Shown: in pieces, positions 38,868-47,728 of the stretch | Layout: each line of letters begins with the position of its first letter | Position numbering within the stretch: the first letter of the stretch is position 1 | From: Rhizobium etli 8C-3 | GTDB lineage: Bacteria > Pseudomonadota > Alphaproteobacteria > Rhizobiales > Rhizobiaceae | NCBI RefSeq assembly: GCF_001908375.1 | Contig: NZ_CP017244.1 | Span: 930,001 to 994,000, forward strand | Direction of reading: 5' to 3' | Length of the DNA stretch: 64,000 bases | Position numbers and translations under genes: made by a program | The notes under the pieces: model-generated | Databases searched by the model: none | What the model saw: only the letters and a program-made list of their open reading frames with translations | Told to the model about the DNA's origin: nothing

Positions 38868-39644
38868 TCATTGGATGTTGCGTGCCGCAAGTATCCAGTC
38901 CGCCGCAGCCGAGATATCGTCGACCGTTACAGTTGGTGCAGGCTTGAAGCGTGTCTCGTCTCCGCCACGATACTTGCCTGTGCGCACGAGCACTGCTTTC
39001 GAAAGTCCGGCCCGCAAGGCGCCAGCGACGTCCGATTCTGCGTCATCGCCTACCACTACGGCCTTTGCTTTCGGACAGTTCATTCCGGCGAGCGCGGACA
39101 GGAAAAATTCGGGTGACGGCTTTCCCAGGATGGTGGCACGCCTCTGACTTGCGTACTCCAGTGCCGCGATGAACGCGCCCGCGTCGAGACTGAGTTTGCC
39201 GTCGACATCCTGGAAGGTCCGATTCGGCGCTAACCCTAGGAATTCCGCGCCTTCGAGCAGCTCGCGAAATGCGGCATTCAGGGTCTGGTAGTCGAAGGCC
39301 TCGCCGGCGTCACCGACAACAAGAGCTTTCTTTGATCCTCCTGCGAGACCGTGGAAGTCCGGTTCGAGATCGGGATGAACCAATAGGTATGGCGATCGAT
39401 CGTGCTCAACCAGCCATTGGCGCGCGGCTTGCGCCGGGGTGAACAGCTCATCGCTTGTGGTGTGAAGTCCAATTCGTAAAAGTCGCGTCAAAAGCGCCGG
39501 TTTGTTCGAGCGTGTCGTGTTGCTCACGAACCGGATGAGCAAGCCGGCTCCGCGCAAACGTGCAACAGCATCGATAGCGCCCGGTATGACGTCCTCGCCG
39601 TCGTAGACAACCCCAGCGAGATCCAGAAGTACTCCGCTGATCAT
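38868..39644 (-). CDS. HAD-IIA family phosphatase
   Basis: 258 aa. Motif I is LLDLAGVVYDG: the nucleophile Asp is present but the second Asp of DxD is replaced by Ala, as in LHPP-type members, which carry Ser there. Motif II lies in RFVSNTT, then KPSPEFF and the final VVGDDAESDVAGALRAGL metal site. HAD-IIA proteins include nucleotide, pyridoxal-phosphate and lysine/histidine-phosphate phosphatases. ATG 39644 directly opens motif I. Confidence 0.88.
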   Translation of the reverse strand: MISGVLLDLAGVVYDGEDVIPGAIDAVARLRGAGLLIRFVSNTTRSNKPALLTRLLRIGLHTTSDELFTPAQAARQWLVEHDRSPYLLVHPDLEPDFHGLAGGSKKALVVGDAGEAFDYQTLNAAFRELLEGAEFLGLAPNRTFQDVDGKLSLDAGAFIAALEYASQRRATILGKPSPEFFLSALAGMNCPKAKAVVVGDDAESDVAGALRAGLSKAVLVRTGKYRGGDETRFKPAPTVTVDDISAAADWILAARNIQ

Positions 39645-39998
39645 GGGCGCAGAATGAACGCCAAAGCATCGCGCGTCAAATTTAGGAATTCGCCGGTCGC
39701 CATCGGTGAGCCCGCAGGAAATCGCAGGTCTTGTCACTCAGCCCACTAACTCTCAACTGCCACGGCCGCCTCGTGGTTAATGGCATTTTCGGCAAGGTCA
39801 AGCCCACAGAATGGCGGGGATCGTCGTTTTCAAAAACGCAGCGCGCTTTCTTGAGACGTTGTTTTACGCACGCCTGCATTAACCGCTATATCGAACCCAT
39901 CAGCCGCACGGGTCGTTGAGCTCACTATGGCTTCAAAATCCCGTCATACAGGCGTGAAACAAATTGCCATTGCGTGGCACATGCGGGGAGAGAAAGAT
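39645..39998. other. intergenic region upstream of ppk2
   Basis: 354 bases between the divergent HAD and ppk2 genes. Short frames (for example plus 39731-39919) show no motifs. Promoters for both genes are expected here, but I could not identify convincing -35/-10 elements. Confidence 0.45.
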
Positions 39999-40913
39999 AT
40001 GAATATGCCAAAGGATGATCTCGATAAACCAGATTGGCTGGAAGCCGAATTGGCCGATACGCTCGATGAGGACTACGAACTCGAGCTCTCCGAACCGGCG
40101 CTGTCGGAAGAAATCCGCAATCGCACGTCGCATCCGCCCCCAATGCCGCGCGTCGATTACTTCCGCGCGCTCCTGGCGCTGCAGGCCGAGCTGATCAAAT
40201 TGCAGGACTGGGTATCTTATCACAGGGAGAAGGTCGTCGTGATCTTCGAGGGGCGCGATTCGGCCGGCAAGGGTGGCGTGATCAAGCGCATCACGCAGCG
40301 ACTCAACCCCCGCGTAGTGAGAGTGGTCGCGCTGCCGGCGCCATCGGACCGGGAGAAAACGCAATGGTATTTCCAGCGTTACGTGCCACATCTGCCAGCC
40401 GGTGGCGAGATCGTGCTCTTCGATCGGTCCTGGTATAATCGGTCCGGTGTTGAGCGCGTCATGGGCTTTGCGAGCGAAGACCAGGTGGAACAGTTCTTCA
40501 ACGATGTGCCCGAGTTCGAGCGCATGCTGGTGCGCTCCGGCATCCGACTGGTCAAATACTGGTTCTCGATCACCGACGAGGAACAGCAGATGCGTTTTTT
40601 GATGCGCATCCACGATCCCCTGAAACAGTGGAAGCTGTCGCCGATGGATTTGCAATCACGGGTCCGGTGGGAAGCTTATACCAAGGCAAAGGAAGAGACC
40701 TTCGCCCGCACGAATATCCCTGAGGCGCCCTGGTACATTGTCGAAGGCAACGACAAAAAGCGGGCCCGCCTCAACTGCATCGACCACCTGTTGACGCAGA
40801 TTCCCTACGAAGACGTGGCGCATGAGGACATCACGCTCCCGGAGCGAGTATTTAACCCCGACTACGAACGCAAAGTCCTTCCGCCGGAGCTCTACGTGCC
40901 GCCGAAATACTGA
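39999..40913 (+). CDS. ppk2: polyphosphate kinase 2
   Basis: 304 aa PPK2-family enzyme. Walker A GRDSAGKGG is at residues 85-93, Walker B IVLFDRSWYNRSG at 138-150, and the lid-like RVMGFAS follows. These kinases use polyphosphate to phosphorylate nucleoside diphosphates or monophosphates. The single-domain length is typical of rhizobial PPK2 (class I). ATG 39999 is chosen because GGGGAGAG lies before it. Confidence 0.93.
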   Translation: MNMPKDDLDKPDWLEAELADTLDEDYELELSEPALSEEIRNRTSHPPPMPRVDYFRALLALQAELIKLQDWVSYHREKVVVIFEGRDSAGKGGVIKRITQRLNPRVVRVVALPAPSDREKTQWYFQRYVPHLPAGGEIVLFDRSWYNRSGVERVMGFASEDQVEQFFNDVPEFERMLVRSGIRLVKYWFSITDEEQQMRFLMRIHDPLKQWKLSPMDLQSRVRWEAYTKAKEETFARTNIPEAPWYIVEGNDKKRARLNCIDHLLTQIPYEDVAHEDITLPERVFNPDYERKVLPPELYVPPKY

Positions 40914-41130
40914 GGCAGCTCAAAAAGCATCGAAGACATGCGGGATCCGAGCAACGTCTAGCCGCCGGCTGGTTCGTCTTCAGGTCTCCTCAGGGGCACG
41001 TGATAATGTTTGAAAAGGTTCCTTGTGTGTAGAGATGACGAACAGGTTCTCGCCTCCAGCACGATCCGCACGAGCGCGGCAGCTTAGTCGTCGCAACTGG
41101 TCATGTTTGTACATCCGGGCACAATTGTGC

Positions 41131-41454
41131 CTACTGCTGCTGCGGAAGATCCGGCCGGATTACGGGAGTGTTGCCGATAGGCGGCGCAGGCTTGACCAAG
41201 TCTCCGTCGCCGATCGACGGCGGCTTTAGCACGCCGTTGCAATCAGACAATTTCGAAGTGTCCGACGACCCATTCTTGGGTGGTGAAGTGCCGTTCTCAA
41301 AGGCGCGGGCCGGATTCTGCGGCTGGTCTGGCGCCTGGCAGCGATCCGACTGACTGGCGAGCGGCTGGGCAAGCGCCAATCCGCACAAAAGTCCGACGGC
41401 ATATGCGCCGATGCGCCTCGTGCAACTGACAACATTTTCTTGAATGGAGAGCAT
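41131..41454 (-). CDS. secreted hypothetical protein
   Basis: 107 aa. A hydrophobic N-terminal segment (YAVGLLCGLALAQPLASQ) is likely a signal peptide, followed by a short Pro- and Gly-rich mature region ending in IGNTPVIRPDLPQQQ. Two cysteines remain after the predicted cleavage. ATG 41454 follows AAGGAGGG with good spacing. The family is not recognised, but the ribosome binding site and signal peptide support a real gene. Confidence 0.65.
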   Translation of the reverse strand: MLSIQENVVSCTRRIGAYAVGLLCGLALAQPLASQSDRCQAPDQPQNPARAFENGTSPPKNGSSDTSKLSDCNGVLKPPSIGDGDLVKPAPPIGNTPVIRPDLPQQQ

Positions 41455-41956
41455 GAGAACCCTCCTTCGTTCGCTTGTCGTGGAAACACTCTGGAATATC
41501 GAATGTTCCAAATGCGCCGGCGCGGGGTCAATCGACGGGTTGCCCGATTTTGCGCCCCGATGCTTTTGTCGCTGCCAGCATCGGAGCGCATGCTGCTTGA
41601 CTGCAAAGTCGCCGCCAGAACCCAGGCGGCTGGGTTATTCTTGGGACGCTTGCCCGGGTTTTCAATGAGGCACTCCTGCAGATGCGGCTTTCTTTTTGAA
41701 AAACGATCCGAGCATACCTGGTCGTCAACCTCGCCAGGCTAGAGTGTACGTGTTTTGACGCTGCGGGCAAATTGGTGGAACGGGCCTTCAAATCGCCAGC
41801 CAGGACTTGACGACCACGACCTGGATATAGTCTCCGTCGACGTCGAGGGATAGACAGTTTCACTATTCGATTGACACCATAAGAGCCGCCGTTCAGGTTC
41901 GGCACCGATGAAACCGAGCGCTAACCGACGTATTGAAACCTTGAGAAGGCCAAGAC
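41455..41956. other. intergenic region, no supported gene
   Basis: 502 bases between the divergent secreted-protein gene and the fuconate-pathway dehydrogenase. The frames present lack motifs and coding bias. The right end should carry the promoter of the fucose-pathway genes; no palindrome strong enough to call an operator was seen. Confidence 0.45.
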
Positions 41957-42691
41957 ATGACCATCACTCTTTCCGGCAAGACCGTTCTGATCACCGCGGC
42001 AGCGCAAGGCATCGGCCGTGCCAGCGCAATCGCCTTTCAGAAAGCCGGGGCCAAGGTTCACGCGACGGATATCAATATGAATGCACTGGCTACGCTTGCC
42101 GCTGACACCGGGGTGTCGACGCACAAGTTGAACGTGCTCGATGAGGGGGCCGTGAAGGCATTGGTCGCTGAAATCGGCGCGGTCGACGTGCTGTTCAACT
42201 GCGCCGGCTTTGTGCATGCCGGATCCATTCTGGAGATGCAGGATGGCGACCTGGAATTCGCTTTCGACCTCAATGTCAAGGCGATGATCCGCACGATCCG
42301 CGCCGTGCTACCCGGCATGCTGGAGCGCAAGGACGGGGCGATCATCAACATGGCTTCGGTTGCCTCCAGCATCAAGGGTGTGCCGAACCGCTTTGCCTAT
42401 GGCGTCACGAAAGCGGCAGTAATCGGCCTTACGAAGTCTGTTGCCGCCGATTACGTCGCTTACGGCGTCCGTTGCAACGCCATTTGCCCCGGCACGGTCG
42501 AAAGCCCGTCGCTGCAGGATCGCATGCGCGCGCAGGGCGATTATGATGAGGCGCGAGCTGCCTTTATTTCTCGTCAGCCGATGGGCCGTCTCGGTACGCC
42601 GGAAGAGATTGGCGACCTTGCCGTCTATCTTGCCGGTGCTACCTATACAAGCGGACAGGCCTACGCGATCGACGGCGGCTGGACGATCTAA
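41957..42691 (+). CDS. SDR dehydrogenase, probable 2-keto-3-deoxy-L-fuconate dehydrogenase
   Basis: 244 aa short-chain dehydrogenase. The NAD site is TAAAQGIGRASA (residues 13-24), NCAG is near 81, and the active site is MASVASS...YGVTKAAV. It resembles the DHRS6/BDH2-like group that includes 2-keto-3-deoxy-L-fuconate 4-dehydrogenase of the oxidative L-fucose pathway. The assignment is strengthened by the L-fuconate dehydratase gene 26 bases downstream. Ribosome binding site GAGAAGG precedes the ATG. Confidence 0.87.
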   Translation: MTITLSGKTVLITAAAQGIGRASAIAFQKAGAKVHATDINMNALATLAADTGVSTHKLNVLDEGAVKALVAEIGAVDVLFNCAGFVHAGSILEMQDGDLEFAFDLNVKAMIRTIRAVLPGMLERKDGAIINMASVASSIKGVPNRFAYGVTKAAVIGLTKSVAADYVAYGVRCNAICPGTVESPSLQDRMRAQGDYDEARAAFISRQPMGRLGTPEEIGDLAVYLAGATYTSGQAYAIDGGWTI

Positions 42692-42717
42692 CCGCCCGGC
42701 CAGTTCGGGAGGAACCC

Positions 42718-43995
42718 ATGACCGTCATTACCGGCCTTAGCGTCTTTGATCTTCGCTTTCCCACCTCGCAAAGCCTCGACGGCTCCGATGCGATGAACCC
42801 GGACCCGGACTATTCGGCGGCCTACGTTATCTTGAATACGGACGAGCCGGGGCTTTCTGGCCACGGGCTCACCTTCACGATCGGCCGAGGCAACGACATC
42901 TGCTGCCTGGCAATAAAGGCGATCGAGCATTTGGTTGTCGGCGCAGATCTCAGCGAGGTTATCGCCGATCCAGGTGGATTCTGGCGGCATCTGACAGGCG
43001 ACAGCCAGCTTCGCTGGATTGGTCCGGAAAAGGGCGCCATCCATTTGGCAACGGGAGCCGTGGTCAACGCTGTCTGGGATCTTCTTGCAAAGCAGGCGGG
43101 AAAGCCTGTGTGGCGGCTGGTCGCGGAGATGGGAGCGGAGGAGATCGCAGACATCGTCGACTACCGCTACCTCACCGACGTGCTGACGCGTGACGAGGCG
43201 GTCGCAATCCTGAGACGTGCCGAGGCGGGCAAGGCCGAGCGCATCGCAACGCTCGAGAAAGAAGGTTACGCCTGCTACACGACCTCTGCCGGCTGGCTCG
43301 GATATGATGATGCAAAGCTGCGCCGTCTCTGCCAGGAAGCGATCGACGCAGGCTTCGATCATGTAAAGATGAAGGTCGGTCGCGATCTCCAGGACGATAT
43401 CCGCCGGCTGCGCATCGCCCGAGAGGTGATTGGTCCGGACCGCTATTTGATGATCGATGCCAATCAGGTCTGGGAGGTCAAGCAGGCGATCGACTGGGTG
43501 AATGAACTGGCCTTCGCCAATCCCTACTTCATCGAGGAGCCGACAAGTCCCGATGACGTGGCCGGACACCGGAAAATTCGTGAGGCAATCAGGCCGGTCA
43601 AGGTGGCAACCGGCGAGATGTGCCAAAACCGGATCATGTTCAAGCAATTCATCGCCGAAGGCGCGATCGACATCGTGCAGATCGATTCGTGCCGGATGGG
43701 CGGTCTGAACGAGGTGCTGGCCGTACTGCTGCTTGCCGCAAAATACAGTCTTCCGGTATGGCCGCATGCGGGCGGCGTCGGCCTTTGCGAATATGTGCAA
43801 CATCTGTCAATGATCGATTATGTCGCCGTGGCCGCCAGCAAGGACGGCCGCGTGATCGAATATGTCGATCATTTGCACGAACACTTCCTCGATCCGTGCG
43901 TGATTAAGGACGCGGCCTATATGCCGCCGTCAAAGCCTGGTTTTTCAATTGAAATGAAGGCGCAATCGATCATCGACTACGCCTTCAAGGGCTGA
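42718..43995 (+). CDS. L-fuconate dehydratase
   Basis: 425 aa enolase-superfamily enzyme. Active-site residues are Lys219 in KMKVG, Asp247 in IDANQVWE, Glu273 in FIEEPTS, Glu300 in GEMCQNR and His350 in WPHAGGVGL, aligned with the Lys220/His351 pair I recall for Xanthomonas L-fuconate dehydratase. It dehydrates L-fuconate to 2-keto-3-deoxy-L-fuconate, the substrate of the dehydrogenase encoded upstream. TonB or ABC importers for fucose are not encoded nearby. Confidence 0.93.
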   Translation: MTVITGLSVFDLRFPTSQSLDGSDAMNPDPDYSAAYVILNTDEPGLSGHGLTFTIGRGNDICCLAIKAIEHLVVGADLSEVIADPGGFWRHLTGDSQLRWIGPEKGAIHLATGAVVNAVWDLLAKQAGKPVWRLVAEMGAEEIADIVDYRYLTDVLTRDEAVAILRRAEAGKAERIATLEKEGYACYTTSAGWLGYDDAKLRRLCQEAIDAGFDHVKMKVGRDLQDDIRRLRIAREVIGPDRYLMIDANQVWEVKQAIDWVNELAFANPYFIEEPTSPDDVAGHRKIREAIRPVKVATGEMCQNRIMFKQFIAEGAIDIVQIDSCRMGGLNEVLAVLLLAAKYSLPVWPHAGGVGLCEYVQHLSMIDYVAVAASKDGRVIEYVDHLHEHFLDPCVIKDAAYMPPSKPGFSIEMKAQSIIDYAFKG

Positions 43996-43997
43996 TT

Positions 43998-45023
43998 TCA
44001 GGCAGCGCGCTGCTCTGTGCTTTGGATGGCTGCAAGCTTCCAGTCGCCGCCGGTTCTGCGTACAAAGGTCCAGATTTCGGTGCTTTCGCCAGGGTGGCGA
44101 TCGTCACCGGAAACGACGCGTCCGCTGTCGCGATCGACCATTGCATCGATCGACGAATAGCGCATTGCAAGTGTTGCATAATCCTGACCGTCCTCGCGCC
44201 AGGCTTCGGCGATGTCACCTTGCAGGAGCTTGACGTCCGTGACGCGGTTGCGCACGCCGTTCGTGGCGTTTTCGCCGAGTTCTTCGGCGAGATAGGACAT
44301 GGCTTCGGGTGTTGTCAGTTTGCGCAGGGTATTATAGTCCTCGGCGCCGTAAGCGGTCTGCACCTTGGTCAGCAGCTCCTCGAACTGATCCAGATCTGCC
44401 TGCGTCAATCCGATTTCGTCGCTTGGCCTGTCATTGCGCTGGTGCTGTTGCTGTTGATAGCCTGCAGCACCCGAGCCGATCGCCGGAATGCGAAACGATG
44501 AATTGCTGTTCGACGACATGTTGCTGTAGGAGGAGGCACTCCGGCCGCCTGCCGCACCGCCTGCCGCACCGTAGGACGGCTGGCGTCGATTTGCAAACAA
44601 GCGCATGGCAAGCATGACTGCGCCAAAGATCAGGGCAATCTGCAGCAGCATGCCGAGGAAGCCGAAGCCGCCGCCGAAACCGTGGCCGAGGAGCATGCCG
44701 AGCAGCCCGCCGGCGATCAGTCCGCCGATCATCGAACGGCCAAAGCCGCCGAATAGACCACCCGAACGCTGGGCGTTAACAGGCTGTTGGGCGGTAGCAG
44801 GTGTCTGCGGGCGCGGCGTCATCGACCGTTCCATCGGCGCGGCCGGGGCTGGCGCGGTACGTGTGACCGGCGGCGCCTGAAAGGTGCGCGTTCCGCGGCT
44901 GCCGAACCCGCCGAAACTTCCAGCGCGGCGCGCCTCGGCATCGCTATAGGCAGCAAAAACGGTAGCGCTCGTCAGAACGGCTATCGCCGCAATCTTGGCA
45001 AAACGCGAAACGGCACTCTGCAT
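43998..45023 (-). CDS. Tim44-like domain membrane protein
   Basis: 341 aa. A signal-like N-terminus and Pro/Thr/Gln-rich low-complexity stretch are followed by two glycine-rich hydrophobic segments (SMIGGLIAGGLLGMLLGHG and FGFLGMLLQIALIFGAVMLAMRLF). A C-terminal Tim44-like domain follows (DLDQFEELLTKVQTAYGAEDYNTLRKLTTPEAMSYLAEELGEN ... WKLAAIQST). ATG 45023 is chosen because GGAG then has a five-base spacing. It is known from alphaproteobacteria as a relative of the mitochondrial import protein; its role is not settled. Confidence 0.88.
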   Translation of the reverse strand: MQSAVSRFAKIAAIAVLTSATVFAAYSDAEARRAGSFGGFGSRGTRTFQAPPVTRTAPAPAAPMERSMTPRPQTPATAQQPVNAQRSGGLFGGFGRSMIGGLIAGGLLGMLLGHGFGGGFGFLGMLLQIALIFGAVMLAMRLFANRRQPSYGAAGGAAGGRSASSYSNMSSNSNSSFRIPAIGSGAAGYQQQQHQRNDRPSDEIGLTQADLDQFEELLTKVQTAYGAEDYNTLRKLTTPEAMSYLAEELGENATNGVRNRVTDVKLLQGDIAEAWREDGQDYATLAMRYSSIDAMVDRDSGRVVSGDDRHPGESTEIWTFVRRTGGDWKLAAIQSTEQRAA

Positions 45024-45108
45024 CATATCTCCTGTCATGCAACAACCATGGCATGTTTGGGAGGTAATATAGGTATTGTCTCGTCAATTTGAAGCTCGCC
45101 GACCCGAC

Positions 45109-45567
45109 TTATTGGCAAACGTCGACCCATGTAGCGCTGGTGAGTTCGGCGAGCCGTTCGGTCGTGATGCGAACGGCCGAATGCGTGGAGCCGGCGGCCG
45201 GTACGACTTCGTCGAAACGCTTCAATGAAACATCGCAATAGACTGGAATTGGGGCAGGCAATCCAAAGGGGCAGACGCCGCCCACCGGATGGCTGGTGAC
45301 TTCCAGGACTTCTTCCGGTCCCAGCATGCGGCCCTTTCCGCCGAATGCATCCTTGAATTTGCGGTTATCGAGGCGAGCCGTGCCGCTTGCCACAACGAGC
45401 ATCGTCTCATCACCGACCCTGAGGCAGATCGTTTTGGCGATTTGCGCCGGCTCGACTCCGTGCGCTTCGGCTGCACGCGCCACTGTCGAAGAGCTTTCGG
45501 CGGTTTCGATGATTTCGATCTCAGGTGCATGTGCACTGAAAAATGCGCGGACGGATTCAAAGCTCAT
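45109..45567 (-). CDS. YbaK/EbsC-family aminoacyl-tRNA deacylase-like protein
   Basis: 152 aa single-domain protein. Typical YbaK/ProX features are IAKTICLRVGDETMLVVASGTARLDNRK and HPVGGVCPFGLPAPIPVYCDVSLKRFDEVVPAAGSTHSAVRITTERL. Members hydrolyse mischarged Cys- or Ala-tRNA(Pro) in trans. ATG 45567 opens the conserved domain; upstream in-frame sequence overlaps the divergent fuconolactonase leader. Confidence 0.88.
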   Translation of the reverse strand: MSFESVRAFFSAHAPEIEIIETAESSSTVARAAEAHGVEPAQIAKTICLRVGDETMLVVASGTARLDNRKFKDAFGGKGRMLGPEEVLEVTSHPVGGVCPFGLPAPIPVYCDVSLKRFDEVVPAAGSTHSAVRITTERLAELTSATWVDVCQ

Positions 45568-45723
45568 GGGCAACAGGACCAGCAGGATCGGGATTGAACA
45601 GACCTGGAAAAGTATCTGATGCTCGAGGAATTTCAATCGCATTTGGAACCTGGATGCACTTGCGAGCAGGCCGGTTTTCTGACTTCTTTGTGGCGCGGCG
45701 AGACATTTTGAGGGAGGTAAGCG

Positions 45724-46557
45724 ATGCGGCGCGTTGACTGCCATATGCATTTCTGGACGCTGGCGATGGAGCCCTACTATTCACTCTGGATGTCGCCGGA
45801 CGACAAGGTGCTCTATCGCGATTATGGGCCGCGCGACGCCCTTCCGCTGATGGAGAAGAACAACGTCGAAGGCGTCGTTGTCGTTTCGGCTGCGTCTTCC
45901 GTTCATGAAACCGGTTATCTTCTCGGCCTTGCCGACGGGCGGGATTTCATCAAGGGCGTGGTTGGCTGGCTTGATCTTCTCGCGCCGACGGCTGCCGCCG
46001 ACCTTGGTGGCTGGGCACGCTTTGCTAAGCTGAAGAGCATCCGTCCCTATCTTCAGGATCTGCCTGAAGAGGATTGGATCCTGAAGAAAGAACTTGATCC
46101 AGCTTTCCGCGCCATGCTCGAACATGGTCTGCGGTTCGACGCATTGATCAAGCCGCGGCATATCCTCAACATCGTGAGGTTCATCGAGCGCTATCCAGAT
46201 CTGCCGGTGATCGTCGATCACATGGCCAAGCCCGAAATCGGAAGTGGCAATTTTGAACCGTGGCGACGCGATATGGAACGCTTCCGCGATTTCGACCATG
46301 TATATTGCAAGATCTCCGGTATCGTGACCGAGGACGGTCCGGATTGGACGCCGGAGCGGCTTCAACCTTATCTCGAGGCGGTCTTCGATATTTTCGGACC
46401 CGATCGCCTCGTCTTCGGCAGCGACTGGCCAGTGGTTAATCTCGTCGGCGATTACAGCGCCTGGATCGAGACGCTCGAACACGCCATGAAGAGCCTTCCT
46501 GCTGCCGACAAGCAAAAGATTTGGGCATCAAACGGCGAGCGATTTTACGGACTTTGA
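45724..46557 (+). CDS. amidohydrolase-family L-fuconolactonase
   Basis: 277 aa metal-dependent hydrolase of the amidohydrolase_2 type. It shows DCHMHFW (first metal His pair), VIVDHMAKP, HVYCKISGI and FGSDWPVV. This matches lactonases acting on L-fucono-1,5-lactone in the oxidative fucose pathway. Ribosome binding site GAGGGAGG lies seven bases upstream. It lies on the same strand as the two other fucose genes but is separated from them by the opposite-strand Tim44-like and YbaK-like genes. Confidence 0.88.
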   Translation: MRRVDCHMHFWTLAMEPYYSLWMSPDDKVLYRDYGPRDALPLMEKNNVEGVVVVSAASSVHETGYLLGLADGRDFIKGVVGWLDLLAPTAAADLGGWARFAKLKSIRPYLQDLPEEDWILKKELDPAFRAMLEHGLRFDALIKPRHILNIVRFIERYPDLPVIVDHMAKPEIGSGNFEPWRRDMERFRDFDHVYCKISGIVTEDGPDWTPERLQPYLEAVFDIFGPDRLVFGSDWPVVNLVGDYSAWIETLEHAMKSLPAADKQKIWASNGERFYGL

Positions 46558-46678
46558 CAGGGCAGGCAGTCTTATCAACGTGTGTATCCGCTTTTCTATT
46601 GCTCATCCGCGAGGTTTTGGATAGGAAAACATGATTATTTTATGAAGGTTTTCATGACGCAGTCGTGCGGGATCGGGT

Positions 46679-47563
46679 ATGACATTTCAGCCGCGGATGC
46701 AAAACAAGATCGAAGGCTTTTCCATAATTGGCGGGATGAACCGCCGGAACTGGAACGGCATCGTCGCAGACGTCTGGGATGTCGAGTGCGCGCCTTATGC
46801 CGGTGGCTATTATGTTGCCAGCGATCCGCGGCTGTTCATTCTTCTCGATCTGCGAGGTCCGGGCAATTCGCGGATCAAGTTGGCGCCCAACAACAGCGGG
46901 TTGGTTCAGGATACCGCGCTACGGCCGATTTCCTATGTTCCGGCCGGCATGGAACTTTGGGCCGATCTCGTCGATGTCCATTCCGTCCGTCATCTGGATA
47001 TCCATTTCGACGCAGATATCATCAGCCGTCGGCTGATGGAGGATATCGATCCGAAGCGGCTCGATGATGCGCGGCTGCTTTTTCACGACGAGCGCGTTTT
47101 GACACTCGCAAATTTGATCGCCACGGAATGCATCAATCCCGAACCCCTGCATGATCTTTATGGTGATGGGCTTTGCTTATCGCTGATAATCGACGTGATG
47201 AAGCTCACGAAAGCGCCGACACGCAAGCGAAGCAAGCTCGCAAGCTGGCAGCTTCGACGCGTACTGGAGTTTATCGATCAGAATTGCCTTCGCAATATCA
47301 GGCTGGAAGAGCTCGCAAATCTCACTGGCCTTTCGCAATCGCATTTCAGTCACGCTTTCAAGGCGTCCACTGGTGTTGCGCCGCACCAGTGGCAAACGAA
47401 CGCCCGGCTGACCAGGGCCAAGCAATTGCTCTCAAAGGGCGAATTCACGCTCCCGGCGATCGCCGCGGAGACGGGCTTTTCCGATCAGGCGCATTTCACG
47501 CGTGTCTTCCGCAAGAATGTCGGCACCACGCCGGCCCACTGGAAAAAGGCGCAGGTTGCCTGA
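46679..47563 (+). CDS. AraC-family transcriptional regulator
   Basis: 294 aa. The C-terminal domain has two HTH motifs: IRLEELANLTGLSQSHFSHAFKASTGVAPHQW and FTLPAIAAETGFSDQAHFTRVFRKNVGTTPAHWKK. The N-terminus is divergent and may sense a ligand. It lies 166 bases upstream of and co-directional with the siderophore receptor, so a role as activator of the iron genes is likely. Regulation of the fucose genes upstream is a less favoured alternative. Confidence 0.88.
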   Translation: MTFQPRMQNKIEGFSIIGGMNRRNWNGIVADVWDVECAPYAGGYYVASDPRLFILLDLRGPGNSRIKLAPNNSGLVQDTALRPISYVPAGMELWADLVDVHSVRHLDIHFDADIISRRLMEDIDPKRLDDARLLFHDERVLTLANLIATECINPEPLHDLYGDGLCLSLIIDVMKLTKAPTRKRSKLASWQLRRVLEFIDQNCLRNIRLEELANLTGLSQSHFSHAFKASTGVAPHQWQTNARLTRAKQLLSKGEFTLPAIAAETGFSDQAHFTRVFRKNVGTTPAHWKKAQVA

Positions 47564-47654
47564 AACAACGCCGCGCGGGCTTTTGTTGACAATGCGATAA
47601 TTTGCCCAAGAACGTTCAAATTCCACCGAATGCGACAATCCACTACCTTTAATT

Positions 47655-47669
47655 TGAGTTAAACGCTCA
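47655..47669. promoter_or_regulatory. possible iron-responsive operator upstream of the siderophore receptor
   Basis: TGA-N9-TCA, the consensus reported for rhizobial IRO boxes bound by RirA, occurs 60 bases before the receptor start. Only six positions are fixed, so chance occurrence is common. The match is meaningful mainly because of its position before an iron gene. Confidence 0.35.
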
Positions 47670-47728
47670 GCTTATCAAAAGGACATGGCCGCGGGGTACA
47701 GGCTCTCGGTGCGAGTGGGGTAGACATT

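Noticed and set aside
46641..46660. short inverted repeat ATGAA-GGTT-TTCAT upstream of the AraC gene as a regulatory site
   Set aside because: Only five-base arms, expected by chance in AT-rich sequence; no second copy seen.
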